The notes beneath the pieces are model-generated. The model saw only the letters and a program-made list of their open reading frames with translations. It was not told the DNA's origin and made no database searches. Below are positions 23,901 to 37,500 of a stretch of 64,000 bases of DNA, piece after piece (within the stretch, counting starts at the first letter, position 1; every line of letters starts with the position of its first letter). The position numbers were made by a program, and so were the translations under genes. The DNA is taken from assembly GCA_963693305.1 (NCBI GenBank), contig OY855903.1, forward strand, positions 31,339,598-31,403,597, written 5' to 3'. The stretch comes from Meandrina meandrites. Taxonomy: Eukaryota; Cnidaria; Anthozoa; Scleractinia; Meandrinidae.

Positions 23901-26900
23901 GAAAATCAGTTTTTACTGCCGAATCGCAATTTTCATGAAATTGGGTGCTGACTGCCAAAATCGGCGCACAAGCGGTCCCCGAGCTCAGATCATGAGAAAA
24001 TCAATTTTTACGGCCGAATCGCAATTTTCATGAAATTGGGTGGTCACTGCCCAAATCGTTGCACAAGCGGTCCCCGAGCTCAGATCATGAGAAAATCAAT
24101 TTTTACGGCCGAATCGCAATTTTCATGAAATTGGGTGGTCACTGCCCAAATCGTTGCACAAGCGGTCCCCGAGCTCAGATCATGAGAAAATCAATTTTTA
24201 CGGCCGAATCGCAATTTTCATGAAATTGGGTGCTCACTGCCCAAATCGTCGCCCAAGCGGTCCCGGAGCTCAGATCATGAGAAAATCAATTTTTACGGCC
24301 GAATCGCAATTTTCATGAAATTGGGTGCTCACTACCCAAATCGGCGCCCAAGCGGTCCCGGAGCTCAGATTATGAGAAAATCAATTTTTATGGCCGAATC
24401 GCTATTTTCATGAAATTGGGTGCTCACTGCCCAAATCGTCGCCCAAGCGGTCCCCGAGCTCAGATCATGAGAAAATCAATTTTTACGGCCGAATCGCAAT
24501 TTTCATGAAATTGGGTGCTCACTACCCAAATCGGTGCACAAGTGGTCCCCCAACTCAGATCATGAGAAAATCAATTTTTACGGCCGAATCGCAATTTTCA
24601 TGAAATTGGGTGGTCACTGCCCAAATCGGTGCACAAGCGGTCCCCGAGCTCAGATCATGAGAAAATCAATTTTTACGGCCGAATCGCAATTTTCATGAAA
24701 TTGGGTGCTCACTGCCCAAATCGGCGCACAAGCGGTCCCCGAGCTCAGATCATGAGAAAATCAATTTTTACGGCCGAATGGCAATTTTCATGAAATTGGG
24801 TGCTGACTGCCAAAATCGGCGCACAAGCGGTCCCCGAGCTCAGATCATGAGAAAATCAATTTTTACGGCCGAATCGCAATTTTCATGAAATTGGGTGCTC
24901 ACTACCCAAATCGGTGCACAAGCGGTCCCCGAGCTCAGATCATGAGAAAATCAATTTTTACGGCCGAATCGCAATTTTCATGAAATTGGGTGCTCACTGC
25001 CCAAATCGGCGCACAAGCGGTCCCCGAGCTCAGATCATTAGAAAATCAATTTTTACGGCCGAATCGCAATTTTCATGAAATTGGGTGCTCACTACCCAAA
25101 TCGGTGCACAAGCGGTCCCCGAGCTCAGATCATGAGAAAATCAATTTTTACGGCCGAATCGCAATTTTCATGAAATTGGGTGCTCACTACCCAAATCGGC
25201 GCCCAAGCGCTCCCGGAGCTCAGATTATGAGAAAATCAATTTTTACGGCCGAATCGCTATTTTCATGAAATTGGGTGCTCACTGCCCAAATCGTCGCCCA
25301 AGCGGTCCCGGAGCTCAGATCATGAGAAAATCAATTTTTACGGCCGAATCGCAATTTTCATGAAATTGGGTTCTCACTGCCCAAATCGGCGCACAAGCGG
25401 TCCCCGAGCTCAGATCATGAGAAAATCAATTTTTACGGCCGAATCGCAATTTTCATGAAATTGGGTGCTCACTGCCCAAATCGGCGCACAAGCGGTCCCC
25501 GAGCTCAGATCATGAGAAAATCAATTTTTACGGCCGAATCGCAATTTTCATGAAATTGGGTGCTGACTGCCAAAATCGGCGCACAAGCGGTCCCCGATCT
25601 CAGATCATGAGAAAATCAATTTTTACGGCCGAATCGCAATTTTCATGAAATTGGGTGCTCACTACCCAAATCGGTGCACAAGCGGTCCCCGAGCTCAGAT
25701 CATGAGAAAATCAATTTTTACGGCCGAATCGCAATTTTCATGAAATTGGGTTCTCACTGCCCAAATCGGCGCACAAGCGGTCCCCGAGCTCAGATCATGA
25801 GAAAATCAATTTTTACGGCCGAATCGCAATTTTCATGAAATTGGGTGCTCACTGCCCAAATCGGCGCATGAGCGGTCCCCGAGCTCAGATCATGAGAAAA
25901 TCAATTTTTACTGCCGAATCGCAATTTTCATGAAATTGGGTGCTCACTGCCCAAATCGGCGCACAAGCGGTCCCCGAGCTCAGATCATGAGAAAATCAAT
26001 TTTTACGGCCGAATGGCAATTTTCATGAAATTGGGTGCTGACTGCCAAAATCGGCGCACAAGCGGTCCCCGAGCTCAGATCATGAGAAAATCAATTTTTA
26101 CGGCCGAATCGCAATTTTAATGAAATTGGGTGCTCACTGCCCAAATCGGCGCCCAAGCGGTCCCTGAGCTCAGATCATGAGAAAATAAATTTTTCCGGCC
26201 GAATCGCAATTTTCATGAAATTGGGTGCTCACTGCCCAAATCGGCGCACAAGCGGTCCCCGAGCTCAGATCATGAGAAAATCAATTTTTACGGCCGAATC
26301 GCAATTTTCATGAAATTGGGTGCTCACTGCCCAAATCGGCGCATGAGCGGTCCCCGAGCTCAGATCATGAGAAAATCAATTTTTACTGCTGAATCGCAAT
26401 TTTCATGAAATTGGGTGCTCACTGCCCAAATCGGCGCACAAGCGGTCCCCGAGCTCAGATCATGAGAAAATCAATTTTTACGGCCGAATCGCAATTTTCA
26501 TGAAATTGGGTGCTCACTACCCAAATCGGTGCACAAGCGGTCCCCGAGCTCAGATCATGAGAAAATCAATTTTTACGGCCGAATCGCAATTTTCATGAAA
26601 TTGGGTGCTCACTGCCCAAATCGTCGCCCAAGCGGTCCCGGAGCTCAGATCATGAGAAAATCAATTTTTACGGCCGAATCGCAATTTTCATGAAATTGGG
26701 TGCTCACTACCCAAATCGGCGCCCAAGCGGTCCCGGAGCTCAGATTATGAGAAAATCAATTTTTATGGCCGAATCGCTATTTTCATGAAATTGGGTGCTC
26801 ACTGCCCAAATCGTCGCCCAAGCGGTCCCCGAGCTCAGATCATGAGAAAATCAATTTTTACGGCCGAATCGCAATTTTCATGAAATTGGGTGCTCACTAC

Positions 26901-27550
26901 CCAAATCGGTGCACAAGTGGTCCCCCAACTCAGATCATGAGAAAATCAATTTTTACGGCCGAATCGCAATTTTCATGAAATTGGGTGGTCACTGCCCAAA
27001 TCGGTCCACAAGCGGTCACCGAGCTCAGATCATGAGAAAATCAATTTTTACGGCCGAATCGCAATTTTCATGAAATTGGGTGCTCACTGCCCAAATCGTC
27101 GCCCAAGCGGTCCCGGAGCTCAGATCATGAGAAAATCAATTTTTACGGCCGAATCGCAATTTTCATGAAATTGGGTGCTCACTACCCAAATCGGCGCCCA
27201 AGCGGTCCCGGAGCTCAGATTATGAGAAAATCAATTTTTATGGCCGAATCGCTATTTTCATGAAATTGGGTGCTCACTGCCCAAATCGTCGCCCAAGCGG
27301 TCCCCGAGCTCAGATCATGAGAAAATCAATTTTTACGGCCGAATCGCAATTTTCATGAAATTGGGTGCTCACTACCCAAATCGGTGCACAAGTGGTCCCC
27401 CAACTCAGATCATGAGAAAATCAATTTTTACGGCCGAATCGCAATTTTCATGAAATTGGGTGGTCACTGCCCAAATCGGTCCACAAGCGGTCACCGAGCT
27501 CAGATCATGAGAAAATCAATTTTTACGGCCGAATCGCAATTTTCATGAAA
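17671..27550. repeat. HOR1 copy C, 104 monomers
   Basis: It follows copy B at +9690 bp up to about 25464. There one monomer (the GCATG type seen at 15776) is missing, so the offset becomes 9595 bp (for example the GATCTC monomer at 15961 and 25556). Near its right end the five-monomer GTCGCCC block is present twice with the same extra changes (GGTCCACA and TCACC at 26981 and 27456), then a partial third time. These two events account for the 104-monomer length, compared with 102 in B. Confidence 0.92.
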
Positions 27551-27835
27551 TTGGGTGCTCACTGCCCAAATCGTCGCCCAAGCGGTCCCGGAGCTCAGAT
27601 CATGAGAAAATCAATTTTTACGGCCGAATCGCAATTTTCATGAAATTGGGTGCTCACTACCCAAATCGGTGCACAAGTGGTCCCCCAACTCAGATCATGA
27701 GAAAATCAATTTTTACGGCCGAATCGCAATTTTCATGAAATTGGGTGGTCACTGCCCAAATCGGTGCACAAGCGGTCCCCGAGCTCAGATCATGAGAAAA
27801 TCAATTTTTACGGCCGAATCGCAATTTTCATGAAA
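26601..27835. repeat. Five-monomer block, two full and one partial copy at the C/D border
   Basis: Full copies at 26601-27075 and 27076-27550 share two changes absent from the other blocks: GGTCCACA for GGTGCACA and TCACC for TCCCC in the fifth monomer. The third copy (27551-27835) has only the first, fourth and fifth monomers and its fifth monomer lacks those changes. Shared private changes show that the two full copies arose from each other after C separated from B. Confidence 0.93.
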
Positions 27836-30800
27836 TTGGGTGCTCACTGCCCAAATCGGCGCACAAGCGGTCCCCGAGCTCAGATCATGAGAAAATCAAT
27901 TTTTACGGCCGAATGGCAATTTTCATGAAATTGGGTGCTGACTGCCAAAATCGGCGCACAAGCGGTCCCCGAGCTCAGATCATGAGAAAATCAATTTTTA
28001 CGGCCGAATCGCAATTTTCATGAAATTGGGTGCTCACTACCCAAATCGGTGCACAAGCGGTCCCCGAGCTCAGATCATGAGAAAATCAATTTTTACGGCC
28101 GAATCGCAATTTTCATGAAATTGGGTGCTCACTGCGCAAATCGGCGCACAAGCGGTCCCCGAGCTCAGATCATTAGAAAATCAATTTTTACGGCCGAATC
28201 GCAATTTTCATGAAATTGGGTGCTCACTGCCCAAATCGGTGCACAAGCGGTCCCCGAGCTCAGATCATGAGAAAATCAATTTTTACGGCCGAATCGCAAT
28301 TTTCATGAAATTGGGTGCTCACTACCCAAATCGGCGCCCAAGCGCTCCCGGAGCTCAGATTATGAGAAAATCAATTTTTACGGCCGAATCGCTATTTTCA
28401 TGAAATTGGGTGCTCACTGCCCAAATCGTCGCCCAAGCGGTCCCGGAGCTCAGATCATGAGAAAATCAATTTTTACGGCCGAATCGCAATTTTCATGAAA
28501 TTGGGTGCTCACTGCCCAAATCGGCGCACAAGCGGTCCCCGAGCTCAGATCATGAGAAAATCAATTTTTACGGCCGAATCGCAATTTTCATGAAATTGGG
28601 TGCTGACTGCCAAAATCGGCGCACAAGCGGTCCCCGATCTCAGATCATGAGAAAATCAATTTTTACGGCCGAATCGCAATTTTCATGAAATTGGGTGCTC
28701 ACTACCCAAATCGGTGCACAAGCGGTCCCCGAGCTCAGATCATGAGAAAATCAATTTTTACGGCCGAATCGCAATTTTCATGAAATTGGGTGCTCACTGC
28801 CCAAATCGGCGCACAAGCGGTCCCCGAGCTCAGATCATGAGAAAATCAATTTTTACGGCCGAATCGCAATTTTCATGAAATTGGGTGCTCACTGCCCAAA
28901 TCGGCCCTCAAGCGGTCCCCGAGCTCAGATCATGAGAAAATCAATTTTTACGGCCGAATCGCAATTTTCATGAAATTGGGTGCTCACTGCCCAAATCGGC
29001 GCACAAGCGGTCCCCGAGCTCAGATCATGAGAAAATCAATTTTTACGGCCGAATCGCAATTTTCATGAAATTGAGTGCTCACTGCCCAAATCGGCGCACA
29101 AGCGGTCCCCGAGCTCAGATCATGAGAAAATCAATTTTTACGGCCGAATCGCAATTTTCATGAAATTGGGTGCTCACTGTTCAAATCGGCGCACAAGCGG
29201 TCCCCGAGCTCAGATCATGAGAAAATCAATTTTTACGGCCGAATCGCAATTTTCATGAAATTGGGTGCTGACTGCCCAAATCGGCGTAAAAGCGGTCCCG
29301 GAGCTCAGATCATGAGAAAATCAATTTTTACGGCCGAATCGCAATTTTCATGAAATTGGGTGCTCACTACCCAAATCGGCGCAAAAGCGGTCTTCGAGCT
29401 CAGGTCATGAGAAAATCAATTTTTACGGCCGAATCGCAATTTTCATGAAATTGGGTGCTCACTGCCCAAATCGGCGCACAAGCGGTCCCCGAGCTCAGAT
29501 CATGAGAAAATCAATTTTTACGGCCGAATCGCAATTTTCATGAAATTGGGTGCTCACTGCCCAAATCGGCGCACAAGCGGTCCCCCAGCTCAGATCATGA
29601 GAAAATCAATTTTTACGGCCGAATCGCACTTTTCATGAAATTGGGTGCTGACTGCCAAAATCGGCGCACAAGCGGTCCCCGAGCTCAGATCATGAGAAAA
29701 TCAATTTTTACGGCCGAATCGCAATTTTCATGAAATTGGGTGCTGACTGCCAAAATCGGCGCACAAGCGGTCCCCGAGCTCAGATCATGAGAAAATCAAT
29801 TTTTACGGCCGAATCGCAATTTTCATGAAATTGGGTGCTGACTGCCAAAATCGGCGCACAAGCGGTCCCCGAGCTCAGATCATGAGAAAATCAATTTTTA
29901 CGGCCGAATCGCAATTTTCATGAAATTGGGTGCTCACTGCCAAAGTCGGCGCACAAGCGGTCCCCGAGCTCAGATCATGAGAAAATCAATTTTTACGGCC
30001 GAATCGCAATTTTCATGAAATTGGGTGCTCACTGCCCAAATCGGCGCACAAGCGGTCCCCGAGCTCAGATCATGAGAAAATGAATTTTTACGGCCGAATG
30101 GCAATTTTCATGAAATTGGGTGCTGACTGCCAAAATCGGCGCACAAGCGGTCCCCGAGCTCAGATCATGAGAAAATCAATTTTTACGGCCGAATCACAAT
30201 TTTCATGAAATTGGGTGCTCACTACCCAAATCGGTGCACAAGCGGTCCCCGAGCTCAGATCATGAGAAAATCAATTTTTACGGCCGAATCGCAATTTTCA
30301 TGAAATTGGGTGCTCACTGCCCAAATCGGCGCACAAGCGGTCCCCGAGCTCAGATCATTAGAAAATCAATTTTTACGGCCGAATCGCAATTTTCATGAAA
30401 TTGGGTGCTCACTGCCCAAATCGGTGCACAAGCGGTCCCCGAGCTCAGATCATGAGAAAATCAATTTTTACGGCCGAATCGCAATTTTCATGAAATTGGG
30501 TGCTCACTACCCAAATCGGCGCCCAAGCGCTCCCGGAGCTCAGATTATGAGAAAATCAATTTTTACGGCCGAATCGCTATTTTCATGAAATTGGGTGCTC
30601 ACTGCCCAAATCGTCGCCCAAGCGGTCCCGGAGCTCAGATCATGAGAAAATCAATTTTTACGGCCGAATCGCAATTTTCATGAAATTGGGTTCTCACTGC
30701 CCAAATCGGCGCACAAGCGGTCCCCGAGCTCAGATCATGAGAAAATCAATTTTTACGGCCGAATCGCAATTTTCATGAAATTGGGTGCTCACTGCCCAAA

Positions 30801-33725
30801 TCGGCGCATGAGCGGTCCCCAAGCTCAGATCATGAGAAAATCAATTTTTACGGCCGAATCGCAATTTTCATGAAATTGGGTGCTCACTGCCCAAATCGGC
30901 GCACAAGCGGTCCCCGAGCTCAGATCATGAGAAAATCAATTTTTTCGGCCGAATCGCAATTTTCATGAAATTGGGTTTTCACTGCCCAAATCGGCGCACA
31001 AGCGGTCCCCGAGCTCAGATCATGAGAAAATCAGTTTTTACTGCCGAATCGCAATTTTCATGAAATTGGGTGCTGACTGCCAAAATCGGCGCACAAGCGG
31101 TCCCCGAGCTCAGATCATGAGAAAATCAATTTTTACGGCCGAATCGCACTTTTCATGAAATTGGGTGCTGACTGCCAAAATCGGCGCACAAGCGGTCCCC
31201 GAGCTCAGATCATGAGAAAATCAATTTTTACGGCCGAATCGCAATTTTCATGAAATTGGGTGCTGACTGCCAAAGTCGGCGCACAAGCGGTCCCCGAGCT
31301 CAGATCATGACAAAATCAATTTTTACGGCCGAATCGTAATTTTCAAGAAATTGGGTGCTCACTGCCCAAATCGGCGCACAAGCGGTCCCCGAGCTCAGAT
31401 CATGAGAAAATCAATTTTTACGGCCGAATCGCAATTTTCATGAAATTGGGTGCTCACTGCCTAAATCGACGCAAAAGCGGTCCCCGAGCTCAGATCATTA
31501 GAAAATCAATTTTTACGGCCGAATCGCAATTTTCATGAAATTGGGTGGTCACTGCCCAAATCGGTGCACAAGCGGTCCCCGAGCTCACATCATGAGAAAA
31601 TCAATTTTTACGGCCGAATCGCAATTTTCATGAAATTGGGTGCTCACTGCCCAAATCGGCGCACAAGCGGTCCCCGAGCTCAGATCATTAGAAAATCAAT
31701 TTTTACGGCCGAATCGCAATTTTCATGAAATTGGGTGCTCACTGCCCAAATCGGTGCACAAGCGGTCCCCGAGCTCAGATCATGAGAAAATCAATTTTTA
31801 CGGCCGAATCGCAATTTTCATGAAATTGGGTGCTCACTACCCAAATCGGCGCCCAAGCGGTCCCGTAGCTCAGATTATGAGAAAATCAATTTTTACGGCC
31901 GAATCGCAATTTTCATGAAATTGGGTGCTGACTGCCCAAATCGGAGCCCAAGCGGTCCCGGAGCTCAGATCATGAGAAAATCAATTTTTACGGCCGAATC
32001 GCAATTTTCATGAAATTGGGTTCTCACTGCCCAAATCGGTGCACAAGCGGTCCCCGAGCTCAGATCATGAGAAAATCAATTTTTACGGCCGAATCGCAAT
32101 TTTCATGAAATTGGGTGCTCACTACCCAAATCGGTGCACAAGCGGTCCCCCAACTCAGATCATGAGAAAATCAATTTTTACGGCCGAATCGCAATTTTCA
32201 TGAAATTGGGTGGTCACTGCCCAAATCGGTGCACAAGCGGTCCCCGAGCTCAGATCATGAGAAAATCAATTTTTACGGCCGAATCGCAATTTTCATGAAA
32301 TTGGGTTTTCACTGCCCAAATCGGCGCACAAGCGGTCCCCGAGCTCAGATCATGAGAAAATCAGTTTTTACTGCCGAATCGCAATTTTCATGAAATTGGG
32401 TGCTGACTGCCAAAATCGGCGCACAAGCGGTCCCCGAGCTCAGATCATGAGAAAATCAATTTTTACGGCCGAATCGCACTTTTCATGAAATTGGGTGCTG
32501 ACTGCCAAAATCGGCGCACAAGCGGTCCCCGAGCTCAGATCATGAGAAAATCAATTTTTACGGCCGAATCGCAATTTTCATGAAATTGGGTGCTGACTGC
32601 CAAAATCGGCGCACAAGCGGTCCCCGAGCTCAGATCATGAGAAAATCAATTTTTACGGCCGAATCGCAATTTTCATGAAATTGGGTGCTGACTGCCAAAG
32701 TCGGCGCACAAGCGGTCCCCGAGCTCAGATCATGACAAAATCAATTTTTACGGCCGAATCGTAATTTTTAAGAAATTGGGTGCTCACTGCCCAAATCGGC
32801 GCACAAGCGGTCCCCGAGCTCAGATCATGAGAAAATCAATTTTTACGGCCGAATTGCAATTTTCATGAAATTGGGTGCTCACTGCCTAAATCGGCGCACA
32901 AGCGGTCCCCGAGCTCAGATCATTAGAAAATCAATTTTTACGGCCGAATCGCAATTTTCATGAAATTGGGTGGTCACTGCCCAAATCGGTGCACAAGCGG
33001 TCCCCGAGCTCACATCATGAGAAAATCAATTTTTACGGCCGAATCGCAATTTTCATGAAATTGGGTGCTCACTGCCCAAATCGGCGCACAAGCGGTCCCC
33101 GAGCTCAGATCATTAGAAAATCAATTTTTACGGCCGAATCGCAATTTTCATGAAATTGGGTGCTCACTGCCCAAATCGGTGCACAAGCGGTCCCCGAGCT
33201 CAGATCATGAGAAAATCAATTTTTACGGCCGAATCGCAATTTTCATGAAATTGGGTGCTCACTACCCAAATCGGCGCCCAAGCGGTCCCGTAGCTCAGAT
33301 TATGAGAAAATCAATTTTTACGGCCGAATCGCAATTTTCATGAAATTGGGTGCTGACTGCCCAAATCGGAGCCCAAGCGGTCCCGGAGCTCAGATCATGA
33401 GAAAATCAATTTTTACGGCCGAATCGCAATTTTCATGAAATTGGGTTCTCACTGCCCAAATCGGTGCACAAGCGGTCCCCGAGCTCAGATCATGAGAAAA
33501 TCAATTTTTACGGCCGAATCGCAATTTTCATGAAATTGGGTGCTCACTACCCAAATCGGTGCACAAGCGGTCCCCCAACTCAGATCATGAGAAAATCAAT
33601 TTTTACGGCCGAATCGCAATTTTCATGAAATTGGGTGGTCACTGCCCAAATCGGTGCACAAGCGGTCCCCGAGCTCAGATCATGAGAAAATCAATTTTTA
33701 CGGCCGAATGGCAATTTTCATGAAA
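27551..33725. repeat. HOR1 copy D, rearranged and diverging
   Basis: From 27646 the order matches copy A from monomer 1 (p36-43 altered, TGGTC, consensus, TGCTGAC, p14-A, then the GCGC/CATTAG monomer at 28121). It lacks the 8-monomer duplication of B and C, five monomers of the A/B/C 1521-2090 type block, and the doubled GCGCTC monomer. Its 30183-30195 region has GAATCACA where A, B and C have GATTCACA, and the corresponding site near 35891 has the consensus. It ends with a 14/15-monomer tandem duplication (30971-33725). D may represent a state older than A-C, or one partly converted; the sequence alone does not decide. Confidence 0.85.
30971..33725. repeat. 14/15-monomer tandem duplication ending copy D
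   Basis: The series beginning with the TTTTC monomer (p7-8 TT, with CAGTTTTTACTGCC) runs 30971-32300 (14 monomers) and starts again at 32301 (15 monomers to 33725). The second copy has one extra TGCTGAC monomer. Both contain the p91-A monomer with GTAATTTT (31256 and 32681), the CCTAAAT/CATTAG monomer, the CACATCATG monomer, CCCGTAG and GGAGCCC. Confidence 0.88.
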
Positions 33726-34580
33726 TTGGGTGCTGACTGCCAAAATCGGCGCACAAGCGGTCCCCGAGCTCAGATCATGAGAAAATAAATTTTTACGGCC
33801 GAATCGCAATTTTCATGAAATTGGGTGCTCACTACCCAAATCGGTGCACAAGCGGTCCCCGAGCTCAGATCATGAGAAAATCAATTTTTACGGCCGAATC
33901 GCAATTTTCATGAAATTGGGTGCTCACTGCCCAAATCGGCGCACAAGCGGTCCCCGAGCTCAGATCATTAGAAAATCAATTTTTACGGCCGAATCGCAAT
34001 TTTCATGAAATTGGGTGCTCACTGCCCAAATCGGTGCACAAGCGGTCCCCGAGCTCAGATCATGAGAAAATCAATTTTTACGGCCGAATCGCAATTTTCA
34101 TGAAATTGGGTGCTCACTGCCCAAATCGGCGCATGAGCGGTCCCCAAGCTCAGATCATGAGAAAATCAATTTTTACGGCCGAATCGAAATTTTCATGAAA
34201 TTGGGTGCTCACTACCCAAATCGGTGCACAAGCGGTCCCCGAGCTCAGATCATGAGAAAATCAATTTTTACGGCCGAATCGCAATTTTCATGAAATTGGG
34301 TGCTCACTGCCCAAATCGGCGCACAAGCGGTCCCCGAGCTCAGATCATGAGAAAATCAATTTTTACGGCCGAATCGCAATTTTCATGAAATTGGGTGTTC
34401 ACTGCCCAAATCGGCCCTCAAGCGGTCCCCGAGCTCAGATCATGAGAAAATCAATTTTTACGGCCGAATCGCAATTTTCATGAAATTGGGTGCTCACTGC
34501 CCAAATCGGCGCACAAGCGGTCCCCGAGCTCAGATCATGAGAAAATCAATTTTTACGGCCGAATCGCAATTTTCATGAAA

Positions 34581-37500
34581 TTGAGTGCTCACTGCCCAAA
34601 TCGGCGCACAAGCGGTCCCCGAGCTCAGATCATGAGAAAATCAATTTTTACGGCCGAATCGCAATTTTCATGAAATTTGGTGCTCACTGTTCAAATCGGC
34701 GCACAAGCGGTCCCCGAGCTCAGATCATGAGAAAATCAATTTTTACGGCCGAATCGCAATTTTCATGAAATTGGGTGCTCACTGCCCAAATCGGCGTAAA
34801 AGCGGTCCCGGAGCTCAGATCATGAGAAAATCAATTTTTACGGCCGAATCGCAATTTTCATGAAATTGGGTGCTCACTACCCAAATCGGCGCAAAAGCGG
34901 TCCCCGAGCTCAGGTCATGAGAAAATCAATTTTTACGGCCGAATCGCAATTTTCATGAAATTGGGTGCTCACTGCCCAAATCGGCGCACAAGCGGTCCCC
35001 GAGCTCAGATAATGAGAAAATCAATTTTTACGGCCGAATCGCAATTTTCATGAAATTGGGTGCTCACTGCCCAAATCGGCGCACAAGCGGTCCCCCAGCT
35101 CAGATCATGAGAAAATCAATTTTTACGGCCGAATCGCAATTTTCATGAAATTGGGTGCTCACTGCCCAAATCGTCGCCCAAGCGGTCCCCGAGCTCAGAT
35201 CATGAGAAAATCAATTTTTACGGCCGAATCGCAATTTTCATGAAATTGGGTTTTCACTGCCCAAATCGGCGCACAAGCGGTCCCCGAGCTCAGATCATGA
35301 GAAAATCAGTTTTTTCTGCCGAATCGCAATTTTCATGAAATTGGGTGCTGACTGCCAAAATCGGCGCACAAGCGGTCCCCGAGCTCAGATCATGAGAAAA
35401 TCAATTTTTACGGCCGAATCGCACTTTTCATGAAATTGGGTGCTGACTGCCAAAATCGGCGCACAAGCGGTCCCCGAGCTCAGATCATGAGAAAATCAAT
35501 TTTTACGGCCGAATCGCAATTTTCATGAAATTGGGTGCTGACTGCCAAAATCGGCGCACAAGCGGTCCCCGAGCTCAGATCATGAGAAAATCAATTTTTA
35601 CGGCCGAATCGCAATTTTCATGAAATTGGGTGCTCACTGCCAAAGTCGGCGCACAAGCGGTCCCCGAGCTCAGATCATGAGAAAATCAATTTTTACGGCC
35701 GAATCGCAATTTTCATGAAATTGGGTGCTCACTGCCCAAATCGGCGCACAAGCGGTCCCCGAGCTCAGATCATGAGAAAATGAATTTTTACGGCCGAATG
35801 GCAATTTTCATGAAATTGGGTGCTGACTGCCAAAATCGGCGCACAAGCGGTCCCCGAGCTCAGATCATGAGAAAATCAATTTTTACGGCCGAATCGCAAT
35901 TTTCATGAAATTGGGTGCTCACTACCCAAATCGGTGCACAAGCGGTCCCCGAGCTCAGATCATGAGAAAATCAATTTTTACGGCCGAATCGCAATTTTCA
36001 TGAAATTGGGTGCTCACTGCCCAAATCGGCGCACAAGCGGTCCCCGAGCTCAGATCATTAGAAAATCAATTTTTACGGCCGAATCGCAATTTTCATGAAA
36101 TTGGGTGCTCACTGCCCAAATCGGTGCACAAGCGGTCCCCGAGCTCAGATCATGAGAAAATCAATTTTTACGGCCGAATCGCAATTTTCATGAAATTGGG
36201 TGCTCACTACCCAAATCGGCGCCCAAGCGCTCCCGGAGCTCAGATTATGAGAAAATCAATTTTTACGGCCGAATCGCTATTTTTATGAAATTGGGTGCTG
36301 ACTGCCCAAATCGTCGCCCAAGCGGTCCCGGAGCTCAGATCATGAGAAAATCAATTTTTACGGCCGAATCGCAATTTTCATGAAATTGGGTTCTCACTGC
36401 CCAAATCGGCGCACAAGCGGTCCCCGAGCTCAGATCATGAGAAAATCAATTTTTACGGCCGAATCGCAATTTTCATGAAATTGGGTGCTCACTGCCCAAA
36501 TCGGCGCATGAGCGGTCCCCAAGCTCAGATCATGAGAAAATCAATTTTTACGGCCGAATCGCAATTTTCATGAAATTGGGTGCTCACTGCCCAAATCGGC
36601 GCACAAGCGGTCCCCGAGCTCAGATCATGAGAAAATCAATTTTTACGGCCGAATCGCAATTTTCATGAAATTGAGTGCTCACTGCCCAAATCGGCGCACA
36701 AGCGGTCCCCGAGCTCAGATCATGAGAAAATCAATTTTTACGGCCGAATCGCAATTTTCATGAAATTGGGTGCTCACTGTTCAAATCGGCGCACAAGCGG
36801 TCCCCGAGCTCAGATCATGAGAAAATCAATTTTTACGGCCGAATCGCAATTTTCATGAAATTGGGTGCTCACTGCCCAAATCGGCGTAAAAGCGGTCCCG
36901 GAGCTCAGATCATGAGAAAATCAATTTTTACGGCCGAATCGCAATTTTCATGAAATTGGGTGCTCACTACCCAAATCGGCGCAAAAGCGGTCCCCGAGCT
37001 CAGGTCATGAGAAAATCAATTTTTACGGCCGAATCGCAATTTTCATGAAATTGGGTGCTCACTGCCCAAATCGGCGCACAAGCGGTCCCCGAGCTCAGAT
37101 CATGAGAAAATCAATTTTTACGGCCGAATCGCAATTTTCATGAAATTGGGTGCTCACTGCCCAAATCGGCGCACAAGCGGTCCCCCAGCTCAGATCATGA
37201 GAAAATCAATTTTTACGGCCGAATCGCAATTTTCATGAAATTGGGTGCTCACTGCCCAAATCGTCGCCCAAGCGGTCCCCGAGCTCAGATCATGAGAAAA
37301 TCAATTTTTACGGCCGAATCGCAATTTTCATGAAATTGGGTTTTCACTGCCCAAATCGGCGCACAAGCGGTCCCCGAGCTCAGATCATGAGAAAATCAGT
37401 TTTTACTGCCGAATCGCAATTTTCATGAAATTGGGTGCTGACTGCCAAAATCGGCGCACAAGCGGTCCCCGAGCTCAGATCATGAGAAAATCAATTTTTA

